64,000 bases of DNA, taken from NCBI GenBank assembly GCA_000403315.2, contig KE159636.1, forward strand, positions 3,149,604 through 3,213,603, read 5' to 3'. A model generated the notes under the pieces. That model was not told the origin of the DNA. It saw nothing but the letters and a program-made list of their open reading frames with translations, and ran no database searches. The first letter of the stretch is position 1; the number at the start of each line of letters is the position of its first letter. Source of the stretch: Lachnospiraceae bacterium A2. GTDB taxonomy: Bacteria; Bacillota; Clostridia; Lachnospirales; Lachnospiraceae. The translations under genes and the position numbers were made by a program. This document shows positions 27,823 to 37,356 of the stretch, piece by piece.

Positions 27823-29019
27823 TTATTCCACCTTTATCAATTCTCCCGTCACGGCATCTAGATAAATATTCCACGCCGTGCCATTCTCGACCGCTTCCTG
27901 CCATGCTTTATCGCCGGACTCCATTGCATCCATCATTTCATTCAATGGAATATAGATATGCCATGCCGGTGTCAGGATCAGTTCTGATTCCCGAAGTGTC
28001 GGATAATATACAAACTCTGCCTGCGTCAGTTTTGTCTTTGCATTTCCGCAGAAAGTATTATTTTCCAAATATTTTCCCAAAATATCTGTCACCTGTGAGA
28101 ACGTCAAAATTTTTCCGTTTTCAGACTGCTCTGTAATTTTACCGCAATAATTCTCCAAACGCATCGTCGCTATGCCGTCCTCCGTAATCCATGCGGTTCC
28201 TCTCGGCTGAACCTCCCCAAGCACAATCTGACCAAACTCTGACGCTACTCCAATCGTTTCATAAGATGGCGTAAATGCCAGTTCATAAAATGCGGTTCCG
28301 TCAAGTTCATAGTACAAAGCTCTGGAAATATGTATTTCCGTAATGTCCAATACTGCCAGCTTCTCCAGAAGGATATCCTTCGCATGGGAAACAGGAAATT
28401 GGGCGGGAGCGGTTTCACTATCCCTTGTAACATCAATTTCCGGAGCTTTTTTATAAATTGCATCACAGTTCTTTTTTAATATTTCATCCACATAACTTAC
28501 AGATGTATTTCTTGCAAAAGATACCTCTTTCTGTCCATCCGATAAAATCATAAGAGAATCATCACCGAAATTCATCCATTCAACCGGCTTATCCTCTTCA
28601 TCCATTTCACTTAACTCTTTTTCCCTCTGCGCAAGATATTCTGCGGTAATGTCCTGCACATTTCCGCTTTCGCTGTCAAGCACCTCCCTCAGCTTTTCCG
28701 TATCCCAATCATCCCGTTTCTGCAAAGCCAGCGTCTGGATTGTCTGCGGCGCTGCGGGAACTTCTGCACAAATCCAGATGCCGTTTTCCTCCGTTCCGAC
28801 CAAAGCATCGTAGCTTCCACCTGACTTAGGCTTATCTGTTCCTGCCGTATTTGTGCCAGACTCTTTTGCCACAATATTCTCCAGCTCACCCTCCAAAGAG
28901 CTTTTGGCATGGTAAACATCGCTGTCCGCAGATGCTTCCGGTGCTTTCTGGCATCCCGTCAATACACATACCCCTAATGCTCCTGCTATTAGTACGCTCA
29001 AAAATTTTTTCCTCATTTC
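27823..29019 (-). CDS. lipoprotein of ABC module a
   Basis: A 398-residue lipoprotein. The start is placed at the ATG encoding MRKKFLSVLIAGALG because GGAGG lies just upstream and the lipobox LTGC follows (Cys near residue 23). The longer frame from 29067 begins before the likely transcription start. The mature part is acidic and soluble; no catalytic motif seen. Its place between a two-component system and a transporter suggests a surface receptor or immunity lipoprotein. Confidence 0.82.
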   Translation of the reverse strand, partial: EMRKKFLSVLIAGALGVCVLTGCQKAPEASADSDVYHAKSSLEGELENIVAKESGTNTAGTDKPKSGGSYDALVGTEENGIWICAEVPAAPQTIQTLALQKRDDWDTEKLREVLDSESGNVQDITAEYLAQREKELSEMDEEDKPVEWMNFGDDSLMILSDGQKEVSFARNTSVSYVDEILKKNCDAIYKKAPEIDVTRDSETAPAQFPVSHAKDILLEKLAVLDITEIHISRALYYELDGTAFYELAFTPSYETIGVASEFGQIVLGEVQPRGTAWITEDGIATMRLENYCGKITEQSENGKILTFSQVTDILGKYLENNTFCGNAKTKLTQAEFVYYPTLRESELILTPAWHIYIPLNEMMDAMESGDKAWQEAVENGTAWNIYLDAVTGELIKVE

Positions 29020-29058
29020 ATATGCCTCCTGTAATTCCCCGTATGGGCTATGAGATGG

Positions 29059-29064
29059 ATTATA
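29059..29064 (-). promoter_or_regulatory. TATAAT -10 before the lipoprotein gene
   Basis: A perfect TATAAT (minus strand) 40 bases before the lipoprotein ATG, with no recognisable -35 (an A-run instead). A promoter that needs an activator fits, and the LytTR regulator encoded upstream is the obvious candidate. Confidence 0.5.
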
Positions 29065-29154
29065 CACTTTTTAACCTGTTTTTTTTTGTTTCGGCGAAAT
29101 TCTACCATATTTTTTCTGAAATCAACCCAGAAATCTGTTACAAAAATCTTTATG

Positions 29155-29186
29155 AAAAAGCTGCCATGAACATATGGCAGCTTTTT
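29155..29186 (-). terminator. Rho-independent terminator after the GHKL kinase
   Basis: A perfect 13-bp stem (AAAAAGCTGCCAT with ATGGCAGCTTTTT) with a 6-base loop, just after the kinase stop. It works as drawn on either strand. It separates the regulator/kinase transcript from the lipoprotein/ABC transcript. Confidence 0.85.
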
Positions 29187-29192
29187 CAGTGT

Positions 29193-30455
29193 TTACAAGT
29201 TTTTCATATACAGCATAATCTCTGTTTCCATATAGTTGTCTTTACAATGCATTTCCATATCGCCATGATATTTTTCCACAATTCTTTGGACATTTGTAAG
29301 TCCTATACCATGCCCTGCATAAGACTTCTCGGAAAGCCTGCGTATTTCACATTCACCTTCGGATATCCCCTTGCAGCTATTTACCATATACAGGAGCAGA
29401 ACGCCGTTCTCCATCCGCATACTGAATTTTAAAAACTGCCCGTCCGTCTGAATAGATGCCGCTATTGCATTGTCCAAAAGATTTCCAACAATGACATTGA
29501 AATCGAAAGAGTGCAGATTCATCTTCTCAGGAAGCACAATATCCGTTTCCACTTTTTTTAATTCTTCTTTTGCCCTTTGCAGCTTGTAATTCAGCAGGCT
29601 GTCCAAATTTTCATTCCCGGTATAAATATGTTCTGACGGATTCTTCATAAACTCCTGCATGGAATCAAGGTATTCCATCAGTTTTTCTGGCTTTGAACCC
29701 TTTGCCAGTCCCTTAAGCGCTAACACATGGTTTTTCATATCATGCTTTAATGCCCTGATACGGCTCTGCGACTCTTCCATAATCTCAAACTGGTTCTGAT
29801 AAGCAATCGTCTGCTGTTTATAAATATCCTGTTCCCTTAGCTGCACATAATTTTTAAGCAAAATATGATACAAGTAAAAAACACACAGATTAAGCACCAA
29901 AACCACAACACACACAAATACCGCTGTCAGTCTGCGAATGTTTCCATACATAAGCCCCCAAAATACCGTCACGCTTAACATGGGAATTGCAGACAGCAAG
30001 CACATCTGCTTTTTATCAAGCGCTTTTTCCCTGCTTTCTCTCGGATCGGGAATATTGCAGACAACCGCCACGCAGATCAGCAGGAGCAGGGCAGAAACTG
30101 CAACCTGCTGCATCCCGGCCATCTCTGAACAGGCAAGGGATGCAGCCGTCCCGCTGCCTGTATCCATGCAGAACCAGACCATAGAAATCCATATTTTTTT
30201 CTCCCACGCACCACGATAAAAACAAGCCACGCCAATAATACCCGCCGTATTACACATTTCATAGGGAAACGATACATGAAATACACTGTAGGTAGCTGTT
30301 GTCAACAGATAGTATCCCACAAAAACGATTTTCCGCATCAGCCCGTCCTTATCCCCCGTGGGCAGAAAGGTATCCAAGACCTTTTTCAGTAGTGCCGTAT
30401 GCAAAATGCCTACAATCAAAATCATTGGTAATTCGTACCCTATTTTATAACACAT
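29193..30455 (-). CDS. AgrC-like sensor histidine kinase (GHKL)
   Basis: A 420-residue kinase. The first 190 or so residues form six or so membrane helices, followed by a helical dimerisation region with the phospho-acceptor in RALKHDMKNHVLALKG, and a GHKL ATPase with N-box NLLDNAIAAS and G-box GHGIGLTNVQRI. This layout is that of AgrC/ComD-type kinases which sense secreted peptides. It overlaps the response regulator gene by 11 bases. Confidence 0.9.
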   Translation of the reverse strand: MCYKIGYELPMILIVGILHTALLKKVLDTFLPTGDKDGLMRKIVFVGYYLLTTATYSVFHVSFPYEMCNTAGIIGVACFYRGAWEKKIWISMVWFCMDTGSGTAASLACSEMAGMQQVAVSALLLLICVAVVCNIPDPRESREKALDKKQMCLLSAIPMLSVTVFWGLMYGNIRRLTAVFVCVVVLVLNLCVFYLYHILLKNYVQLREQDIYKQQTIAYQNQFEIMEESQSRIRALKHDMKNHVLALKGLAKGSKPEKLMEYLDSMQEFMKNPSEHIYTGNENLDSLLNYKLQRAKEELKKVETDIVLPEKMNLHSFDFNVIVGNLLDNAIAASIQTDGQFLKFSMRMENGVLLLYMVNSCKGISEGECEIRRLSEKSYAGHGIGLTNVQRIVEKYHGDMEMHCKDNYMETEIMLYMKNL

Positions 30456-31173
30456 GGTACATTTTCCCCTTCAGATATTGTTTTATTTTTGCCCTGACTT
30501 CTTTTCTGTATGGTTTACTGACACTCAGGATATCACCATTCATCATTTTTATGCTTTCATAGGAATACTCGCCCACATATTCCTGATGTATCACATAGGA
30601 CTGATGTATCATCAGAAAGCCTGCCGGAAGCTGTTCCATGACATTTTTCAGTTTCCCATAAAATTCCTCCTGTCCATCCTTTTTTATTATCAAAACCTTT
30701 TTATCCATGCTCATGAAATATAATATTTCCTTTACCGAAACACGAAAAATCCGGCTTCCTCTTTGATATTCAAAGCAGCTCCCCGCATACTTTTTCCTTT
30801 TCATGCTTCTTTCAAACACTTCTTTCAGCCGAACAGCAGAAATTGGCTTTACCAAAAATTCCAATGGCTGCATCTTGAAAAGTTCCATCGCATAACCCTG
30901 CTTTGAAGAAATATAGACGATATGGGTATCTGTATCCTCCATCTCGTCACGGATAAAAGCTCCTATCTCAATCCCATTTTTCTGCAATAATTCAATATCA
31001 AGAAAAAGGATATCCAATCCAACACCTTTTTTCAAATCACATTCCAAACTCTCCCCGCTATACCATACCTCTATTTCAAATTTTACTGAAAATTCTGCCG
31101 AAAGCCCCTGAATCTGTTCCTCCAACAAGGAACACAAAACTTTATCATCGTCACATATTCCAACTCTGTACAT
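30445..31173 (-). CDS. LytTR-family response regulator
   Basis: A 242-residue protein with an N-terminal receiver domain (acidic pair in CDDD, phospho-Asp in DILFLDIEL) and a C-terminal LytTR DNA-binding domain (ILYFMSMDKKVLII; MIHQSYVIH). It is the partner of the following GHKL kinase. AGGAGAGG precedes the ATG. Likely target: the lipoprotein/ABC promoter near 29060. Confidence 0.92.
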   Translation of the reverse strand: MYRVGICDDDKVLCSLLEEQIQGLSAEFSVKFEIEVWYSGESLECDLKKGVGLDILFLDIELLQKNGIEIGAFIRDEMEDTDTHIVYISSKQGYAMELFKMQPLEFLVKPISAVRLKEVFERSMKRKKYAGSCFEYQRGSRIFRVSVKEILYFMSMDKKVLIIKKDGQEEFYGKLKNVMEQLPAGFLMIHQSYVIHQEYVGEYSYESIKMMNGDILSVSKPYRKEVRAKIKQYLKGKMYHVL

Positions 31174-31203
31174 ACTACCTCTCCTTTAAACAATATCGTT
31201 TCT

Positions 31204-31232
31204 ATTGTACTTTATCTTTAGCCTGCTATCAA
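31204..31232 (-). promoter_or_regulatory. promoter of the LytTR/GHKL genes
   Basis: TTGATA (31227-31232), a 17-base spacer and TACAAT (31204-31209) on the minus strand, about 30 bases before the regulator ATG. Confidence 0.72.
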
Positions 31233-31282
31233 GGTTTGGCATTATGTAAAATAAATTTTTCCCACAAGATATTGAGTCCCCC

Positions 31283-31605
31283 TTATCCACACCAGATGAG
31301 CGGTTCCATAGAAATGTGCTGCCCTGCCGCCGCTTGTATGTCTGGTAGCGTTGCTGGTACATAACGCTGCCGGAACTGTCTCCTCACGATTTTTATAATG
31401 CGTTCCATATCCTCTTTTGTATTTTTAATATCACTTGGCAGGCAAAGCCCGCGGAAGAAGATGCTCCTACATAAGCCGCCACTTTATCCTCAAATTCATC
31501 TACATTCGGTCCTAACGGCGAAATCCAGTTTGTTTCAAATGCTTTCTGAATATACTGCTGCTCCTCCGTATGCATGGTAGGAGTCGCTAAAAGAATTTTC
31601 TTCAT
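31283..31605 (-). pseudogene. DegT/DnrJ/EryC1 aminotransferase, internally deleted
   Basis: The ATG at 31605 opens MKKILLATPTMHTEEQQYIQ and runs to GPNVDEFEDKVAAYVGASSS, the N-terminus of a sugar aminotransferase (DegT family). A shift of frame then gives FRGLCLPSDIKNTKEDMERI up to a stop at 31283, which matches the C-terminus of the same family. The roughly 270 residues between, including the PLP lysine, are gone. It is a gene that lost its middle, not two neighbours. Confidence 0.78.
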
Positions 31606-31659
31606 CTCTCTACTTTTCCTTTCAAATTGCCACCTTTGTGTTTGATTGAAACGCTGCAC

Positions 31660-31900
31660 CTATTTCTTCATCTGTTGCGTTTTTATCAATATAGATACAC
31701 GCAATCCCTCCTTTGTGATAGCTCCCAGCGCACAAAGGCGAAACGTGTTCTGTGGCGATGTCTTCTCGGGATATATCGTAAATCCACGCTCATAGCAATA
31801 ATCATGTACCTTTTCAAAACTCCAGTTTTCATCATCTGGGTATTTCACTGTAACGCCAAGGCCTGCCTGTATATCCCTTTTGATAATATCCTTGAACCCA
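31660..31900 (-). pseudogene. 2-aminoethylphosphonate-pyruvate transaminase-like C-terminal remnant
   Basis: The minus strand encodes GFKDIIKRDIQAGLGVTVKY and then SFEKVHDYCYERGFTIYPEK with TFRLCALGAIT, which fits the C-terminal end of PhnW-type transaminases. The catalytic part is missing and the upstream end runs straight into LysE-like sequence. It is a deletion scar. Confidence 0.6.
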
Positions 31901-32331
31901 AGTCAAGCCCTGCATGAATCGCCTCAAAACACCTCCAAATGTTAATTACCCTGTAATATTTTTGATATGCCTTCTGTATCAATACCCCCATGCCAATCCA
32001 AGTAAGCGTTGCAATCGTTCCAATCGTGGCTATGATAATCTCAAATAGGAGCAAAACCCATAGAGAGGCGCTATATTCCGTGACATATCCTGTCAATTAT
32101 GTATTTCATAATTCCAAGCAAATCCGGCAAAAAGGCGCTTACCCCAAACACGAAAACAGCACAAATTACCTGTACAACATAATATCCTGCAAATATCCCC
32201 CAATAAAGCGGCCCCCCTTTTTTATATCCATAATTTGTTACCGTATTTAACGCCAATATATTCCCCGGTCCCGGCGTGAAAGCATTGATAACCGAATAGA
32301 TAAAAAAATTACCTAATACATAACCCGGCAT
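31901..32331 (-). pseudogene. LysE/RhtB-family exporter, internally deleted and frameshifted
   Basis: The ATG at 32331 (AAGGAGGG upstream) gives MPGYVLGNFFIYSVINAFTP with the family motif TPGPGN, about 75 residues in all. The frame then changes near 32095 and continues as a C-terminal helix pair (SLWVLLLFEIIIATIGTIAT). The central roughly 60-70 residues are missing. It cannot make a working exporter. Confidence 0.72.
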
Positions 32332-33013
32332 TTTTTGCCCTCCTTTCAGCAGGTTCATTGCTGAAAAGTTCCTCCGAATAATTGGAAGATTCATAAGTTC
32401 CCTGCACAAAACTAAGCCGGGGATATGATTTCAGATCATCCAGCCTGACAGATGCGCATTTTGCCAACGGGTGGTCTTTACCTATAAAAATATGGGGCAT
32501 TGCAGTAAACAATTCAAAAAAATTCAGATTGTATTCTTCAAACAGCTTTCTCAGCACATTTTCATTGCTGTTGCAAAGATACAGGATTCCCAAATCACTA
32601 AACCTGTTCCGTACATCTTCCACAATCTGGTGCGTCTGGGTTTCATTCAGGATAAACTCAAACCTTTCCTGCCCAAAATGTTGTATCAATTCCACAAACG
32701 CATTTGTTGTAAAAGTATAATGCTGCGTTGAAACACAAAACCTTTGTTTTGCAGGTTTCTTATCAATATATTTTGATTCCAGAAGTTCCATCTGCTGAAC
32801 TACCTGCCTTGCATATCCTAAAAACTCCATTCCCTCCTTTGTCAGTGCTACTCCTGCCCGGCAGCGGCTGAAAATTGTTATTCCAGATTCCTTTTCTACT
32901 TCCTTGATTGCGCCGGAAAGACTTGGCTGAGAAATATACAGTTCTTTTGCCGCTTCTGTAATAGAACCTCTTTCCGCAACGGTTATCATATATTTTAATT
33001 GTTGTAGTGTCAT
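32309..33013 (-). pseudogene. LysR-family regulator, truncated
   Basis: An open frame of 234 residues. The DNA-binding helix-turn-helix is intact (AERGSITEAAKELYISQPSL), and most of the sensor domain follows, but the last 60 or so residues are lost: after SSNYSEELF the frame runs into the leader and start of the LysE remnant. Typical length is about 300. It could still bind DNA, but probably not respond to its ligand. Confidence 0.7.
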
Positions 33014-33027
33014 ATACCCTCCAATCC

Positions 33028-33218
33028 AGCAGGCTTTTCAATGAAGCAGCGAGTACATCATCTGTAATGTTCCCTATTTGCTTTCTAAGTTCACTATACC
33101 GAAGAACTTCTTTTGCTGACAAAACACAAATAATTCTGGCGTTCCATCTGCTGCCGAGTATTTTAAGTCCATACTCCAACGGGCACCGAATATTATCGCT
33201 TTCTTTCCGTTGGACCAT
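33028..33218 (-). pseudogene. HxlR-family regulator, N-terminal remnant
   Basis: It begins MVQRKESDNIRCPLEYGLKI and continues LGSRWNARIICVLS, the HxlR winged-helix start with the redox-type cysteine position. After about 65 residues it fuses out of frame to the LysR start. Full HxlR proteins are about 100-120 residues. Another deletion junction in the same 2 kb. Confidence 0.65.
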
Positions 33219-33264
33219 AATCCTTATCTCCTGTTTTGTTTTCTATAATTATAGACCATATACT

Positions 33265-35475
33265 CTAGATATTTCTAGTGTAACATCTAAAGATAACCCA
33301 CGTGCTGATAAAATAGCAAAGCAATAAGATTGCCAAAATTCCCACTGTTGCCCCAATCTGTAACATCAATGTGGTAAAACCTATATATGCAGAGACTTCG
33401 GCTGATATGGTCTGGACAAAATAACCAATCACAACAACGGCTGCTATGATTGCTACGATAATTGGAAGCCCAAACCATACACGCAACTGTTTCAAGATAA
33501 GTTTATTGATTTGCTGCTCATCTACACCTAATTTTCGGAGTACAGAGAAGCGGTATTTATATTGCCCTGCGTCTAAAAGCTGCTGTAAAGAAAGCACTGT
33601 AAGGCAAATTACCATCAGTACAACCGCACCATAAATCATGCCTGTTTGCAGAATAAAGTTATTTGCGATTGCGCTATTTGTTTGAAGCGTGCTGAAACGC
33701 ACACCATACAAGGCACCGCTTTCTGCCTGCTCTGGGTATTCTGCTACAAAAAGCCTTTCCAGCTCCCTTGCGTTTTCGTAAGTGATGTTTTTTGTTGTTG
33801 TAATATAACGGTTTCTCATAACTGGCAGCAATTCCTCACATATTTTATCCGGGAATACATAAAGGACATCTGTATAGGAATTATAAAGTGTTTCTCCCAT
33901 TGCCTCCTCGGAATAAGACTGCTCGGAAATATTCAACGTTCCCCCATCTGTTACAACGCTGGTATGTTCTGCAATAAAACTATTTCTTTCTTCTTCCGTT
34001 GCTATTGTTTTCCACTGTGTTATAAATTCATTTTCCCCTAAAGAAATCTGCCCATATCCCAACATTTTCCGTATTGCATTATAATCACTTAAAGAAATCG
34101 CCACGACAGGAAAATCATACTTTATCCGATTGTGAAAATCAGCTTTTTTCGGAAGATACAAACTAAAAGTGCAATCATACGCCGTATCTATTTCATGCGC
34201 TGCAAAAAAATCAGTGATGATTTCATAATTGTCCTGCGGCAGATTTTTTTCTTCATACACATGATTGTAGCTTGAACATACCTGCACATCATACATAGAG
34301 CGTACACCCAAATAGCCGGAAGCCCAGCCCGTCAAAATGGGCGCAGCAATAAACAGGAAAATAGCAAGCAAAAGAGTTATGCAAATCAATGTCATCGTTT
34401 TACTGGTCGTATTTAATTTTGAAGTAATCTGCCCGTAAAAGAACAGCGCTTCCCCATGGTATCGGTGTTCCGGTGATTTTTCTTTCCATGTTACAATAAA
34501 GCTGCCAGCAAGATAAATCAATGCACCAATGAAGAAAAGCAAATCAATCAAGAGAAACAGCAGATATTGATTGAGCATTCCAGTACCTAAAGGCAGATAA
34601 TATTTTTTTGCCAATGCCGCAACACTGGCTGTTGCAAAAGCATTTAGTACAGAACATATCAGCAAGCCAGTAATAAGCATGTTCTTTTTTCCTTTTTTGA
34701 TTAGGCAAAATACAGGCCAAAGCAAAGTGATCAACGGAAAAAGAATGTTTTCCCAATACATGAGCCGTACCGGAAACGCAAAGCGGGCGTCATAATAAAA
34801 CCAAACCTTTCGTATTCCTGTAATAAATGCCCATACTGTAATCAGTTCAAAGAATATTACTGCAACAGAAATCCAACGGCTATTTCCCGGTTCTGGCTCG
34901 TTCTCTTTCCCTGCGGAAAGCATAGTAATAATTTTCGTTTTCTGGATGGTACGGGTATTGAAAATTCCTATCACGAAAAAACTAAAAACAAAAAATGCCA
35001 CTGTCCATAAAACCGTATCCGGGAATAAAGTCCATGATATTTCATAGGGCTTTTCATAAGCAGTAAGGAGCATTGCCGTTATAAACTGGGAACAAAATAC
35101 GCCGAAAAAAATACCAATCAGAATTGAAATCATTCCCATAATCAGTGTTTCTGCAAAGAAAATTCTTCCAATGGTCTTTTGTTCCATTCCCATAATAGAT
35201 TGAATGGCAAACTCTTTTTGTTTCTGCCGGAGCATATAATGGTTGACAAACCGTATCAAGAATAACAACAGCAATGTTATCATGCAGATTACCGCTTTCA
35301 TTCCATCGCTTAACATAGTAAAATCATACTCACTTCCTATATCCGGGTTATAATAGCTGCTGGAAATAGAGAGAAACGCATAAAACAGGGTAACGCAGAT
35401 TGTCATTGTGACAATGTAAACCAAATAATCTTTTGCAGACCGCTTTGCGTTTCTGAAAATTAGTTTAGCATACAT
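33265..35475 (-). CDS. BceB-type ABC permease
   Basis: A permease of 736 residues from the ATG at 35475 (MYAKLIFRNAKRSAKDYLVY). It has ten membrane segments, FtsX-like core pairs and a large extracytoplasmic domain of about 200 residues between helices 7 and 8. This is the layout of BceB transporters that remove or sense cell-wall-acting peptides and signal to their own kinase. It overlaps bceA by 11 bases. Confidence 0.9.
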   Translation of the reverse strand: MYAKLIFRNAKRSAKDYLVYIVTMTICVTLFYAFLSISSSYYNPDIGSEYDFTMLSDGMKAVICMITLLLLFLIRFVNHYMLRQKQKEFAIQSIMGMEQKTIGRIFFAETLIMGMISILIGIFFGVFCSQFITAMLLTAYEKPYEISWTLFPDTVLWTVAFFVFSFFVIGIFNTRTIQKTKIITMLSAGKENEPEPGNSRWISVAVIFFELITVWAFITGIRKVWFYYDARFAFPVRLMYWENILFPLITLLWPVFCLIKKGKKNMLITGLLICSVLNAFATASVAALAKKYYLPLGTGMLNQYLLFLLIDLLFFIGALIYLAGSFIVTWKEKSPEHRYHGEALFFYGQITSKLNTTSKTMTLICITLLLAIFLFIAAPILTGWASGYLGVRSMYDVQVCSSYNHVYEEKNLPQDNYEIITDFFAAHEIDTAYDCTFSLYLPKKADFHNRIKYDFPVVAISLSDYNAIRKMLGYGQISLGENEFITQWKTIATEEERNSFIAEHTSVVTDGGTLNISEQSYSEEAMGETLYNSYTDVLYVFPDKICEELLPVMRNRYITTTKNITYENARELERLFVAEYPEQAESGALYGVRFSTLQTNSAIANNFILQTGMIYGAVVLMVICLTVLSLQQLLDAGQYKYRFSVLRKLGVDEQQINKLILKQLRVWFGLPIIVAIIAAVVVIGYFVQTISAEVSAYIGFTTLMLQIGATVGILAILLLCYFISTWVIFRCYTRNI

Positions 35476-36232
35476 GGCTCTCTCCTCCTCCAATGATAGT
35501 AAGGACATTCAGTATTTTATCAAAAAAGGCGTTTCTGCTGTCATTACCCTTACGCAGTTCCATAAAGATTTCCCCGTCTTTCAAAAAGAGGATACGGCTT
35601 GCATAGCTGGCGGTAAAAGCGTCATGAGTTACCATAAGAATGGTTGCCCTAAGCTGCTCATTGATACTTTGGATGGTAGACAACAGCATTTGTGATGAAT
35701 GGCTGTCTAATGCCCCTGTGGGTTCATCTGCTAATAAGAGTCTGGGATTGTTGATAATCGCTCTTGCACAGGCGCAGCGCTGCTTTTGCCCCCCTGATAC
35801 CTGATAGGGATATTTGTTTAGGATGTCACTGATATTCAGTTTCCCGGCTATTTCCAGAATACGGGGTTCTACACTCCCGGCAGGTGTGTGATTGATTGCC
35901 AGTGCCAGCGCAATGTTTTCTGAAATTGTCAGTGTATCTAATAAATTGAAATCTTGAAATACAAACCCCAAATTTTCCCTGCGAAAACGGGCAAGGGATT
36001 TTGGCTTGATTTCTGTCACATCTGTTCCCTCTAAAAAAATGTGCCCCGCACTAACTGTATCAATGGTGGAAATACAGTTGAGCAGCGTTGTTTTTCCAGA
36101 GCCAGATGCCCCCATAATGCCGAGAAATTCCCCGGCTCCAACGGAAAAGCTAATATCTTGTATGGCTTTGGTAATATTTCCGCCATTGCCATAGTATTTC
36201 TGGATATGCTCCAGCTTCAAAATTGTGTTCAT
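35465..36232 (-). CDS. BceA-type ABC ATPase
   Basis: A 255-residue MacB/LolD-type ATPase: Walker A GASGSGKT, Q-loop FVFQDFN, signature VSGGQKQR, Walker B RLLLADEPTGALD, H-loop VTHD. It is the partner of the following permease. AGGAGG before the ATG, with a BceR-like operator about 95 bases upstream. Confidence 0.92.
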   Translation of the reverse strand: MNTILKLEHIQKYYGNGGNITKAIQDISFSVGAGEFLGIMGASGSGKTTLLNCISTIDTVSAGHIFLEGTDVTEIKPKSLARFRRENLGFVFQDFNLLDTLTISENIALALAINHTPAGSVEPRILEIAGKLNISDILNKYPYQVSGGQKQRCACARAIINNPRLLLADEPTGALDSHSSQMLLSTIQSINEQLRATILMVTHDAFTASYASRILFLKDGEIFMELRKGNDSRNAFFDKILNVLTIIGGGESHVC

Positions 36233-36313
36233 TTGATAAGCCTCCTTACTGTTTTATGCCTTTATTGTAAAGGGTGCTTTTCATTTTTTGTATCAAGTTT
36301 TCTTACGAAGTTC

Positions 36314-36327
36314 TTACAAAAATGTAA
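36314..36327. promoter_or_regulatory. BceR-like operator
   Basis: TTACA-AAAA-TGTAA, a perfect inverted repeat that fits the TnACA-N4-TGTAA pattern described for BceR-type regulators. It lies about 22 bases upstream of the -35 region of the bceAB promoter (-10 TACAAT, 36264-36269), where an activator would bind. Confidence 0.7.
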
Positions 36328-36330
36328 GAA

Positions 36331-36354
36331 GTGCAGGGCATATCACCCCTGCAC
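36331..36354 (-). terminator. stem-loop at the end of the Bce kinase gene
   Basis: GTGCAGGG pairs with CCCTGCAC across 8 bases and overlaps the kinase stop codon. A short T-rich stretch follows on the minus strand. It is probably a partial terminator between the regulator/kinase and transporter transcripts. Confidence 0.55.
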
Positions 36355-37356
36355 TCTGATAACAAAATCATTCATCTGAAAAGAAAGCGCAATCGTTGTG
36401 CCTTTGTTTTCAGAATAAGCAGTAAGCCCTATTCCCAACTTATCACAAAGACGCTTGCAGAGATACAAACCCATTCCCGTAGAATTTTTTCCAATCCGCC
36501 CGTTCCTGCCAGTAAACCCTTTTTCAAAAATACGGGGTAAATCACTTTTGGGAATACCTATCCCATTATCGCTGACCGACAAAACAACCCTGTCATTTGT
36601 CTTTATCGCAGAAAAGTGTAAAACAGGCTGTTCAATACGATATTTTATCGCATTGCCGATAATCTGATTTAAGATGAACCGAACCCACTTATCATCAGTA
36701 TAAACCCTGTTTTCTATATCATCTATCGTAATCGTCATGTTACTTTGGCGCAGGAGATATTTATTGTCTGCGACTGCACTATGCACAACATCACATAAGT
36801 TTGTCTCACGGACAGAATAGTCTTTCTCTGTATGTTCACTTCTGGCATAATAAAGTGCCTGTTCCGTATATTGATTGATATGTTCTAACTCTGCCAGTAT
36901 CTCTCTGGCAAAGGAGGAACGGTTATTCTCACAAAGCAGCTTTATTGCTGTAATCGGTGTTTTTACTTCATGTATCCACTGCTCAATGTATTCTTTATAT
37001 TCTTTTCGTTCATTCTGTATTGCGCCTATTTTTTCAAGCATGGATTTTTCTGCCATCTTCATAATCTGATAAAAAACCTGCTCGTCTGCTTTCCTCGGTA
37101 TCGTCATAATTTCCGGCATTAGATACCGTTCTTCTAACTGTTCTGCCATATCCAGTAATTGATTCAAATACCTCTTTCGCACATAATAAACAACCGATAG
37201 ATAAGTGGTTAAAATAATAAACCAGACTGTAAAGATAAACAGAACAGTTTGAAACCGGTTTCCATTTGCAAATAAAAACAAAGCAAGCGCCAGCATACCC
37301 ATAAGGTTTACAAGAATAGCTGGTATTTGATTTTTTAGATACAGTTTTCCACTCAT
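36343..37356 (-). CDS. BceS-type sensor histidine kinase
   Basis: A 337-residue intramembrane-sensing kinase: two N-terminal helices with almost no outside loop, H-box WIHEVKTPITAIK, N-box NQIIGNAIKY, and G-boxes DNGIGIP and GTGMGLYL-like (STGMGLYLCK). Kinases of this kind do not see peptide themselves but read the state of the BceAB transporter. It overlaps the regulator gene by 4 bases. Confidence 0.92.
   Translation of the reverse strand: MSGKLYLKNQIPAILVNLMGMLALALFLFANGNRFQTVLFIFTVWFIILTTYLSVVYYVRKRYLNQLLDMAEQLEERYLMPEIMTIPRKADEQVFYQIMKMAEKSMLEKIGAIQNERKEYKEYIEQWIHEVKTPITAIKLLCENNRSSFAREILAELEHINQYTEQALYYARSEHTEKDYSVRETNLCDVVHSAVADNKYLLRQSNMTITIDDIENRVYTDDKWVRFILNQIIGNAIKYRIEQPVLHFSAIKTNDRVVLSVSDNGIGIPKSDLPRIFEKGFTGRNGRIGKNSTGMGLYLCKRLCDKLGIGLTAYSENKGTTIALSFQMNDFVIRVQG

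Noticed and set aside
32763..33027. The C-terminal half of the 151-codon HxlR-like frame as a novel domain
   Set aside because: It is the LysR gene read in another frame after the deletion junction.
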